Of a DNA stretch of 11,679 nt, positions 6,572 through 11,679 are shown piece by piece. The stretch covers positions 6,562 through 18,240 of the forward strand of contig DDJR01000107.1 in the NCBI GenBank assembly GCA_002339135.1, read 5' to 3'. The notes under the pieces were generated by a model. The model made no database searches. It was not told the DNA's origin and saw only the letters and a list, made by a program, of their open reading frames with translations. The number at the start of each line of letters is the position of its first letter. The stretch's first letter is position 1. The position numbers and the translations under genes are program-made. The stretch is from Flavobacteriales bacterium UBA2619 (GTDB taxonomy: Bacteria > Bacteroidota > Bacteroidia > Flavobacteriales_D > Sanyastnellaceae).

Positions 6572-8497
6572 ATGATATCTCCTAAGTTTTCAGTTCTTTC
6601 AGCTAGAAAAATTTTTGTCTTAAGTATATATTTTGTGTTTGCCACGGGTGCTTTCTTGACCCAAACAGACGCTCTGCTCCAAGTGTCCGGTACCATTAAG
6701 GATGAAGGTTCAGGTCGCAAACTTCCTGGGTGTGTTGTTGTGGTGTTTCAGGATGGCATAGAATACGAAAGACTGGAGGGTGATAAAAATGCTGGGTACT
6801 CGATTGAGTTGCCGATTAGGCACAGCTATACTTTTCAATATGAACGTGATGGATTTGTAGCAAAGAAAGTTGTTTTAGATGTAAGTGAAGTACCTGAAGA
6901 TGAGGTTGTTGGTGGGTTTGGATTCGACCTTGACATGACCTTGTTTAAGAACATAGACGGCTTCGATGTTGAGATCCTAGATACCCCGATGGGAATGGGG
7001 ATGTATGACATCAACTCGGGGAAGTTTAAGTTTGACCTAGACCACACTGACCGCATGAAATTGCGCATCGAAAATGAACTCAACAGACTCCGTTCGATTG
7101 ATGAAAATCGTGCAAACAACAAACGTGCTTTTGATGTGGCGATGAAGGCGGGTGAAAATGCCATGAAGAAAAAAGAATGGCAAGAAGCTCTTGCGCATTT
7201 TGATGAGGCTCTATCGCTCATCCCAGATGAAGAAGAGGCAATTGCTGAAAGAGACAAAGCCCGTGAAAAACTCGATGCCTTGGCCGCTGAGTTGGCTGAG
7301 GACATTGATGCACAAGAGTCTGCTCGAGCTGCTGAAGAGGCAGCAGCTGCAGAAGCATTGGCGAAGGAAAACGCTGAAAGGATCGCCGACGAAGAAGATG
7401 CACGAAAGCGACAAGAGGAAGCAGATGCTAGGCGTGCCGCAGCAGATGCCGCTGCTTCGACTGATGATACGCAAAACCAAGTTGTCGAACTTCCCGAGCA
7501 AGTTTCGGATGACTCTTCAAGTGATGATACAGATAGCTCTGCTGCTTCTGCTGCTGCTGCTGCTGCTGCCGACGCTGAAGATTCCGCGGCCCGAGATTCC
7601 GCATTAAGAGACCGAGAGCAAAATGCTGAGAACAGAGCGTTAGAAGAACAGATGAGAAGAGAATCGGAGGAGGAAGAACGCAGAGGTCAGTTAGAAGAAT
7701 CTGAGAGCCAGGACAGGGCTGAAGCGGATCAAAAGCAAGCAAATGAAGAAGCCGATGCAAAGCGCGCGGCTCTTTTGGCAAAAAACTCATCCAACAAACC
7801 TGATGAAGCAGAGAAGTATTTTAAAGAAGCATTGAAGTCAGAAAGCATTGCGAAAGCTGAGGAGTTGGCTGCCCGTGTTAAGGCTGAGAACGATGCTTTA
7901 AGAGCCCGTGAGGAAGAATCACGTGAGAGGCAATGGTTAGAGCAAGAAGAGTTGGAAGTGTTGATTCAAAATTCAAAAATCAGCGATGCTGAGTCAAGAT
8001 CCAATGCTCAGGCAATTATGAACAGACGCAATGAACTCTTCTCTGTTGTGAAGAATTACGATCATTCTGTTAGCCAGGAAGTGGGGGAGATGTATGAAGG
8101 TGATGCGATGTCTCACAAGCGTAAGGTGCAAGATGTGGAGTCACAGATTCACGATGACAGCGACAGATATCAAGGCGATTTAGACCAACGTCGTGTAGAT
8201 TCTGAGTCAGGGAATTACAACACTGTCGCTAAGCTCTACAACTTAAGTGACGGCACTTCTCGGACAGCAAATGGTGTTCCTTATTTATCTATGAGAGATG
8301 TTGATCTTCCTCAGGGTTTGTATGAGAGTTCGTATAAAATCCAAAATGGAATTGTCATCGAACGTACGCTTAGAACTGGCAACAAAGTCATCCACTATCG
8401 GAAAGTGATGATGAAAACAGGCACTTACTATTTTCGCGATGGTGTGAGTATTACATCTGCTGTTTGGCGTCTCGAGACGACGGTTGTTCATGACTAA
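6572..8497 (+). CDS. Exported coiled-coil protein with carboxypeptidase-regulatory-like N-terminal domain
   Basis: A 641-residue protein. It has a signal peptide or anchor (residues 1 to about 34, core IFVLSIYFVFATGAFL). A beta-sandwich like the carboxypeptidase regulatory fold follows at about 37-125 (VSGTIKDEGSGRKLPGCVVV, YSIELPIRHSYTFQY, ERDGFVAKKVVLDV), then one TPR-like helix pair at 187-230 (KKKEWQEALAHFDEALSLIP). From about 225 to 470 runs a very long Ala/Glu/Arg/Lys coiled coil broken by an Asp/Ser and poly-Ala stretch. A folded C-terminal part (about 490-641) contains LPQGLYESSYKIQNGIVIER and KVMMKTGTYYFRDGVSITS. Similar architectures recur as uncharacterised exported proteins in Bacteroidota. 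A TTG at 6557 in frame could add five codons; I prefer the ATG at 6572. Only 15 bp separate it from the TonB-like gene, so they form an operon. The role is probably structural in the periplasm, spanning or linking envelope layers; this is inference. Confidence 0.85.
   Translation: MISPKFSVLSARKIFVLSIYFVFATGAFLTQTDALLQVSGTIKDEGSGRKLPGCVVVVFQDGIEYERLEGDKNAGYSIELPIRHSYTFQYERDGFVAKKVVLDVSEVPEDEVVGGFGFDLDMTLFKNIDGFDVEILDTPMGMGMYDINSGKFKFDLDHTDRMKLRIENELNRLRSIDENRANNKRAFDVAMKAGENAMKKKEWQEALAHFDEALSLIPDEEEAIAERDKAREKLDALAAELAEDIDAQESARAAEEAAAAEALAKENAERIADEEDARKRQEEADARRAAADAAASTDDTQNQVVELPEQVSDDSSSDDTDSSAASAAAAAAADAEDSAARDSALRDREQNAENRALEEQMRRESEEEERRGQLEESESQDRAEADQKQANEEADAKRAALLAKNSSNKPDEAEKYFKEALKSESIAKAEELAARVKAENDALRAREEESRERQWLEQEELEVLIQNSKISDAESRSNAQAIMNRRNELFSVVKNYDHSVSQEVGEMYEGDAMSHKRKVQDVESQIHDDSDRYQGDLDQRRVDSESGNYNTVAKLYNLSDGTSRTANGVPYLSMRDVDLPQGLYESSYKIQNGIVIERTLRTGNKVIHYRKVMMKTGTYYFRDGVSITSAVWRLETTVVHD
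7550..7570 (+). repeat. In-frame GCT microsatellite encoding poly-alanine
   Basis: Six GCT codons followed by GCC give seven consecutive alanines (residues 327-333 of the coiled-coil protein), just after an Asp/Ser-rich stretch and a GCT GCT TCT prelude. Unlike most of the gene, where alanine codons are mixed, this run is nearly pure, as expected for replication slippage. Changes by whole units would only lengthen or shorten a flexible linker. Confidence 0.85.
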
Positions 8498-8512
8498 TCC
8501 CCCTGAGAATTG

Positions 8513-9235
8513 ATGTCACCCGGAGTCAGCAAAGCAGTGATCTATACCCTTGCTGTTCACGCTGTAACTCTTTTTATGTTCACTCAGATATCTGTTGCGG
8601 ACAGCACGCCTCCTTCAGAGCAGTTTACATCGATCGAGTTCTTTAATCCTTCTGATCTCCCTGATTTAGAACAATCCCCCGAGGAAATGTTTCAGGAAAA
8701 GTTGAACGAACGCATCTCTAATTTGCGGGCTGACGCCTCTTCAGAGACTTCTTCAGAATCCAGGTCTACAGGTCTTTCTGCAGCTGAACTAGCTGCACTT
8801 GACGCAGCTGTAGCCTCAGATTTATCTGACCTCGAATCTTCTGAATTCGAACGTCTTGCTTCTGAAGAAATCAATTTCGAAACGGTGGGCGTTCCAGAGT
8901 CCGGAGAAGATTCTCAGAGAGAGATAGACACGATGGATGATTGGGATAAACAATATGAGGGTAGGGTGACTGTCAGATTCGCCTTAGAAGCTCGAAGTCC
9001 CCGCCATTTAGACGTTCCTGGGTACAAATGTCAAGGACGGGCTGACATCGTCGTTATGATCTCAGTGAGCACATCCGGTGAAGTTCTGTCTGCCGAGCTT
9101 GTTTCTGGAGCGGCAGACGGATCGTGCTTTGCGCTCGCCGCACTTCGTTCAGCTCTCGCCTCGGAATTCCTTCCCCTTTCGAGCGCCCCGAGACGCCAAG
9201 AAGGCACCCTCAGCTATGCGTTCGTAGCGCAATAG
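8513..9235 (+). CDS. Membrane-anchored protein with TonB-like C-terminal domain
   Basis: A 240-residue protein. One N-terminal membrane helix (about residues 8-27, AVIYTLAVHAVTLFMFTQIS) is followed by a long acidic Ser/Glu/Asp-rich linker (about 30-145). The compact C-terminal domain (about 150-240) contains YEGRVTVRFALEARSPRHLD, VPGYKCQGRADIVVMISVST, SGEVLSAELVSGAADGSC and GTLSYAFVAQ. The pattern of strand, SGEV turn, strand, helix of small residues, then a closing strand is that of TonB/TolA-type C-terminal domains. Two cysteines (173 and 205) could form a periplasmic disulfide. The linker lacks the Pro-Lys repeats of classic TonB, and no ExbB/ExbD genes are adjacent, so a role as an energy transducer is doubtful. 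A TTG one codon upstream is a poorer start than the ATG at 8513. It lies 15 bp after the coiled-coil gene, in the same operon, so the two products probably act together in the envelope. Confidence 0.8.
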   Translation: MSPGVSKAVIYTLAVHAVTLFMFTQISVADSTPPSEQFTSIEFFNPSDLPDLEQSPEEMFQEKLNERISNLRADASSETSSESRSTGLSAAELAALDAAVASDLSDLESSEFERLASEEINFETVGVPESGEDSQREIDTMDDWDKQYEGRVTVRFALEARSPRHLDVPGYKCQGRADIVVMISVSTSGEVLSAELVSGAADGSCFALAALRSALASEFLPLSSAPRRQEGTLSYAFVAQ

Positions 9236-9259
9236 CTAGAATTCCATCAGATGTAGAGC

Positions 9260-10471
9260 TTACGCTCCCGCAACGTATTCCTGAAGATACTTGTATTTAT
9301 CGCACAGCTCTCCGTCAAGATTTGTCTCCCTCGCTCCAGCCAACACTCCGCCTTGGTCTCCTTCTATAAGCAATGGAATGACGTGGTCTAACATCTCCCG
9401 ACCAAACCCTTTCGAAGCGTCTCTCGGAAGTTCGCAAGGCAAATTGTCGATGGCCATCACTGTGATGCTTCCAGGTGTATCTAACGCACATTCATTTTCG
9501 TTTGCGGGATCGTATCCATATACTGGGTCTTCGACTGTAGAAGGTCTGAGTGTGCAGGCAACCGGTCCGTCAATGTCGCAGCTGATGTCCGCGACGACTT
9601 TCAATCTCACTTGGGGATGTTTAAAATCCTCTCTAGAGATGATATAAGGCGATCCCTGGGCATAGAAATGTCCAGCTATGTAAACGTCTGCTGCACATGC
9701 GTAGGGTAGGAAAGAGCTCTTGTAGGCCTCTGGGTGAGAGATAAATTCATCCCTGTTGAATTCTCCACCGTCTTTTCTTGTGTTGTAATCTGAGATATCC
9801 AAATGCGTGTATACAGGGCCGTCGATGAACTCTTGTAACACAAACGCCTTTTTATCTACCTCACGAATCCCCACGGAGTCTAGCAATTCTGCCGCGCCTC
9901 GTCCCACGCGTCCATATCCAGTAAGTACGATTTTCAAGTTCTTAGGTAAATCCTCTGCCTGGGCGTTTGAAATCATCTCTTGAAGGTCTTTTCCATCTAT
10001 CGCACGGGGCAAATGAGATGTCTTATTTCTCAGTCCCCATGCTCTCAATCCATTGTATGCACCCACAATCCCAGCCCAACGTCCAAACCCGATGATGCGA
10101 TTCCCATCGGGTTTCTTGAGCATCTCATAATCGATCAAACTAACCTTCTTCTCTAAAATGGCTGCCAGCAACTCCGCGTTATAGGGTTGCTTCTTGTAGG
10201 TGTGGCTGAAAAAAAGATAGGTCTTCCCCGCAATCAGATCTTCTATATTCACTTCTTTCACGCCGATCAACACATCGCAATCGCTGACATCGGCCACGAC
10301 GGAAATGCCAGCTTGGACGTACTCTTCCGCCGGAATCCTTCTTACCTCACTTTCTTGTACCACAAGTTCCACATCCGGCCACCGCTCCATAAATTCCCTG
10401 CATTGAGTGGGTGTAAGTGCGACTCTTTCGTCCGGCGGTAATTTTCCTTCTCTGATTAAACCAAATTTCAT
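9260..10471 (-). CDS. NAD(P)-dependent oxidoreductase, saccharopine/alanine dehydrogenase-like
   Basis: A 403-residue cytosolic enzyme. The N-terminal part starts MKFGLIREGKLPPDERVALT, the opening of the alanine dehydrogenase / transhydrogenase / saccharopine dehydrogenase N-domain. Lys72 in GVKEVN and His90 in FFSHTYKKQPYN have nearly the spacing of the catalytic Lys/His pair of yeast Lys1. The segment IIGFGRWAGIVGAYNGLRAWG (127-147) is typical of the Lys1-like branch, and the Rossmann motif LTGYGRVGRGA gives GxGxxG at 185-190. The family oxidatively cleaves or forms secondary amines or amino acids with NAD(P). Bacteroidota generally make lysine through diaminopimelate, so lysine formation from saccharopine is unlikely to be its role; the true substrate is open. 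Start at the ATG at 10471. It converges with the TonB-like gene (24-bp gap) and diverges from ssrA (94-bp gap). No missing cofactor motif is seen. Confidence 0.87.
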   Translation of the reverse strand: MKFGLIREGKLPPDERVALTPTQCREFMERWPDVELVVQESEVRRIPAEEYVQAGISVVADVSDCDVLIGVKEVNIEDLIAGKTYLFFSHTYKKQPYNAELLAAILEKKVSLIDYEMLKKPDGNRIIGFGRWAGIVGAYNGLRAWGLRNKTSHLPRAIDGKDLQEMISNAQAEDLPKNLKIVLTGYGRVGRGAAELLDSVGIREVDKKAFVLQEFIDGPVYTHLDISDYNTRKDGGEFNRDEFISHPEAYKSSFLPYACAADVYIAGHFYAQGSPYIISREDFKHPQVRLKVVADISCDIDGPVACTLRPSTVEDPVYGYDPANENECALDTPGSITVMAIDNLPCELPRDASKGFGREMLDHVIPLLIEGDQGGVLAGARETNLDGELCDKYKYLQEYVAGA

Positions 10472-10531
10472 GCCCGCAATTTACTCAATCCCATCTACCT
10501 TTACCTTCTTTAAGGACAACCTTACGTAATT

Positions 10532-10554
10532 TTTCATGTTAGGTCTTTCATGTT
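10532..10554 (+). repeat. Two direct copies of a 9-bp motif upstream of ssrA
   Basis: TTTCATGTT occurs at 10532-10540 and again at 10546-10554, a 14-bp period, directly before the tmRNA 5' end and overlapping the presumed promoter. The rest of the 94-bp gap between the dehydrogenase start and ssrA holds nothing else I recognise except the palindrome TTACGTAA near 10522-10529. It could be a binding site for a regulator or chance in a T-rich region. Confidence 0.35.
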
Positions 10555-10559
10555 CTTTG
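10552..10559 (+). promoter_or_regulatory. Possible Bacteroidota -7 promoter element of ssrA
   Basis: The last four bases, TTTG (10556-10559), lie 6 bp before the mature tmRNA 5' end at 10566, where the -7 element of the Bacteroidota consensus TAnnTTTG would be expected. The TA part does not match (GT instead) and no clear -33 TTTG is present. A second candidate, TAATTTTT at 10527-10534, would start a short leader that RNase P could remove. Weak evidence. Confidence 0.3.
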
Positions 10560-10565
10560 TTTTTT

Positions 10566-10969
10566 GGGGCCGATCTTGGATTTGACAGCAAGATGGTTAA
10601 TTGTGTAAGCATGTCGAGCTCTTGGTAATTCCGCTCGTAAATATAGAATCGCTACAGTCAGAAATGACAACACTTCCTACTCGCTCGCAGCCTAATCAAC
10701 TCAGTTGATTTCGCTTCATTCTAGCTATTAGATAGCAGAACGAGCTATCCCGATGCAACGTACGGACCCTTCCGCGGCATCAATGGGGTATCAGGCAAAT
10801 GGGACTAGTTAAAGGAGCGTTCTTCTCCTGGCGCGAAACTCCAATGAACTAAGCTTTAGGTGGGCTGCCCATGGCCATCCTCAAGTCGAAAACCAATCAT
10901 AGGATAAACATGTAGAAGTCCCAGTTCTCCCTTGTTTGGACGGGGGTTCGACTCCCCCCGGCTCCACCA
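10566..10969 (+). ncRNA. ssrA: Transfer-messenger RNA (tmRNA)
   Basis: The 5' end GGGGCCGATCTTGGATTTGA matches the conserved tmRNA start. Its first seven bases pair with CGGCTCC just before the 3' ACCA, with one G-U pair, forming the acceptor stem. The T arm is GGGGGTTCGACTCCCCC (10942-10958) and CCA is encoded at 10967-10969. Other tmRNA landmarks are GCATGTCGAG after the 5' domain, a tag frame at 10660-10695 ending TAA, and AACATGTAGAAG before the 3' domain. At 404 nt it is a one-piece molecule of ordinary bacterial length. tmRNA with SmpB rescues stalled ribosomes by trans-translation and tags the unfinished peptide for proteolysis. The gene is complete, despite an apparent mobile element inserted at its 3' end. 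No U-tract terminator follows at once; a weak stem TCTCT/AGAGA lies just beyond, inside the element, without a good T run. Confidence 0.96.
10660..10695 (+). other. tmRNA proteolysis-tag reading frame
   Basis: Within ssrA the frame AGA AAT GAC AAC ACT TCC, then TAC TCG CTC GCA GCC TAA, gives the tag RNDNTSYSLAA. The C-terminal LAA is the usual ClpXP degron. The exact resume codon is uncertain: AGA follows the ACAGTC bases expected just upstream of the resume site, while choosing GTC would add one Val. The tag differs from GENNYALAA, the form I know from several flavobacteria, in its first residue, its length and its Ser before LAA. Confidence 0.75.
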
Positions 10970-10980
10970 AAGAGGATATC
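10881..10980. other. Probable integration junction (att site) of a mobile element in ssrA
   Basis: The tmRNA 3' end (to 10969) abuts, and on the opposite strand overlaps, the end of a large serine recombinase gene. The 3' ends of tRNA and tmRNA genes are classic integration targets, and the integrase gene commonly lies next to the attachment site. The crossover point cannot be fixed from one junction; it most likely lies within the T-arm/CCA region or just before 10970-10980. The matching junction or repeat copy is not in this window. Confidence 0.55.
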
Positions 10981-11679
10981 TCTAAATTCGTAGAGAAATT
11001 CTCGCCTATTTTCTGCGTTAACTCATTGTTAATCTGCAGAATATACCTAAGCACATCGTTGATGCGAGGGGTTCGACAATTCTTTTCAGAGAGACTGAAA
11101 TTCTCGGGAAATATCGAAACCAGCAGGTTTTGTTTCCCTTGAACATTTGACGATTTATATTGCTCGGAAAGATTTTTCATAGCGTTTACGCCTGTCTTAA
11201 GCCATTCACTATATCTCGAAGGGGTTCGATTGATGGACTCTTGGCTCTCTTCCATTTTTCGCTTAGAATCACGATATCTTTTCATGGATTCCGAGTAGGT
11301 TGTTTCATCAATTTTTCCATCGATAAACAGATCCTGAGTTTTCGTGATACGAGCCTCAGTATTTTTTATCCCTTCTTCCTGTTCCAGTTTTTTCTTTTTC
11401 AACTCGTTTTCATCACCTGAAAGTAGTTCCTTCACCATCATCTTGTAAATGGTGTTTGCACTCTCAGTGAAACTCAATTTCCCCAAACAATCTTCAATCA
11501 AAGCATTTGCTTTAATCGCTGAAATGCGTTCATCATGGCAAAAGTTACAGTGATAGTAGAAGTACTTCTTTCCATGTCTTCCCTTAGAAGGACTCCCAGT
11601 CATCATCTTATCACACTTAGAACATTTCACGACTCCTCTGAGCGGAAGTTCAACTCTTAATTTGCTTTTATTCGTTTTG
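10881..11679 (-). CDS. Large serine recombinase, C-terminal part (N-terminus beyond right edge)
   Basis: The minus strand is open from the window edge to a TGA at 10881 (265 residues seen). The codons before the GTG at 11630 continue in frame as KTNKSKLRVELPLRGVVKCS, so this is the 3' part of a longer gene and not a short one. LPLRGVVKCSKCDKMMTGS followed by YFYYHCNFC is the CxxC...CxxC recombinase zinc ribbon (PF13408). A long charged coiled coil follows (ENELKKKKLEQEEGIKNTEA onward), then a tail containing VNAMKNLSEQYKSSNVQGKQ and LLVSIFPENFSLS. The catalytic resolvase domain with its serine is expected to the right of the window. These enzymes integrate and excise phages or conjugative elements. 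The last 28 codons (VEPGGVEPPSKQGR...YDWFST) are read from the antisense strand of ssrA, so the natural protein end depends on the integrated state. The gene points toward ssrA and probably lies at the element's edge. Confidence 0.88.
   Translation of the reverse strand, partial: KTNKSKLRVELPLRGVVKCSKCDKMMTGSPSKGRHGKKYFYYHCNFCHDERISAIKANALIEDCLGKLSFTESANTIYKMMVKELLSGDENELKKKKLEQEEGIKNTEARITKTQDLFIDGKIDETTYSESMKRYRDSKRKMEESQESINRTPSRYSEWLKTGVNAMKNLSEQYKSSNVQGKQNLLVSIFPENFSLSEKNCRTPRINDVLRYILQINNELTQKIGENFSTNLEISSLVEPGGVEPPSKQGRTGTSTCLSYDWFST

Noticed and set aside
6835..7305. 156-codon minus-strand frame inside the coiled-coil gene, and similar long shadow frames at 7211-7790
   Set aside because: Serine- and leucine-rich translations are produced by the antisense of Glu/Ala/Arg-rich coiled-coil codons. 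The plus-strand frame has a signal peptide, domains and the full length.
7540..7570. CTG/GCT repeat considered as a CRISPR or mobile repeat
   Set aside because: It is a simple in-frame trinucleotide run with no spacers.
10941..10969. A separate tRNA suggested by the T arm and CCA
   Set aside because: There is no D arm or anticodon arm beside it; the acceptor strand pairs with the tmRNA 5' end at 10566, so this is the tRNA-like half of tmRNA.
10936..11142. Plus-strand frame starting in the tmRNA 3' end
   Set aside because: It is antisense to the recombinase and begins within a structural RNA; the translation has no recognisable features.
11163..11630. A complete short recombinase gene starting at the GTG at 11630
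   Set aside because: The frame stays open upstream to the window edge and encodes the typical LPLRGVVKCSKC lead-in to the zinc ribbon, so the real start lies outside the window.

Overview
The window looks like a chromosomal segment of a Bacteroidota bacterium, most likely a marine or aquatic member of the Flavobacteriales. This rests on gene content and style rather than on any 16S sequence. The pointers are a single-chain fused E1 alpha/beta 2-oxoacid dehydrogenase, a YtxJ-type bacillithiol-system protein, a pRiA4b ORF-3-like protein in the form typical of the phylum, a two-helix-plus-TPR membrane protein, signal-peptide envelope proteins of Bacteroidota type, few Shine-Dalgarno sites, and a one-piece tmRNA. 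Genes are tightly packed on both strands, with gaps of 15-95 bp and no long non-coding stretch.

Layout, left to right. Positions 1-751 (minus) hold ytxJ and a partial pRiA4b-like gene joined by an ATGA overlap. Diverging from them is a small membrane TPR protein (798-1385, plus). A minus-strand block follows, with a fused E1 dehydrogenase (3862-1841) and an unrecognised 128-residue protein (1796-1410). A large FAD-dependent dehydrogenase of the COG2509 type (3906-5510, plus) diverges from the E1 gene. Next is an envelope cluster: a secreted, probably outer-membrane protein with a Lys/Asn repeat tail (6514-5531, minus), then a plus-strand pair, a 641-residue exported coiled-coil protein (6572-8497) and a membrane-anchored protein with a TonB-like C-terminal domain (8513-9235). 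A saccharopine/alanine-dehydrogenase-like NAD enzyme (10471-9260, minus) closes the ordinary chromosomal part.

The right end is a mobile-element junction. A complete ssrA (tmRNA) gene lies at 10566-10969, with a 7-bp acceptor stem, encoded CCA and a tag frame ending in SLAA. Pointing into its 3' end from the right is the C-terminal part of a large serine recombinase (minus strand, running off the window). Its reading frame continues 89 bp into the tmRNA gene on the opposite strand before stopping. This suggests that the sequence right of about 10970 is the edge of an integrated element using ssrA as its attachment site.

I see no clear new defence or biosynthetic system. The most notable items are the recombinase/tmRNA overlap, the unusual tmRNA tag, and the uncharacterised coiled-coil plus TonB-like envelope pair. 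All functions are assigned by reading the sequence; no database search was run.
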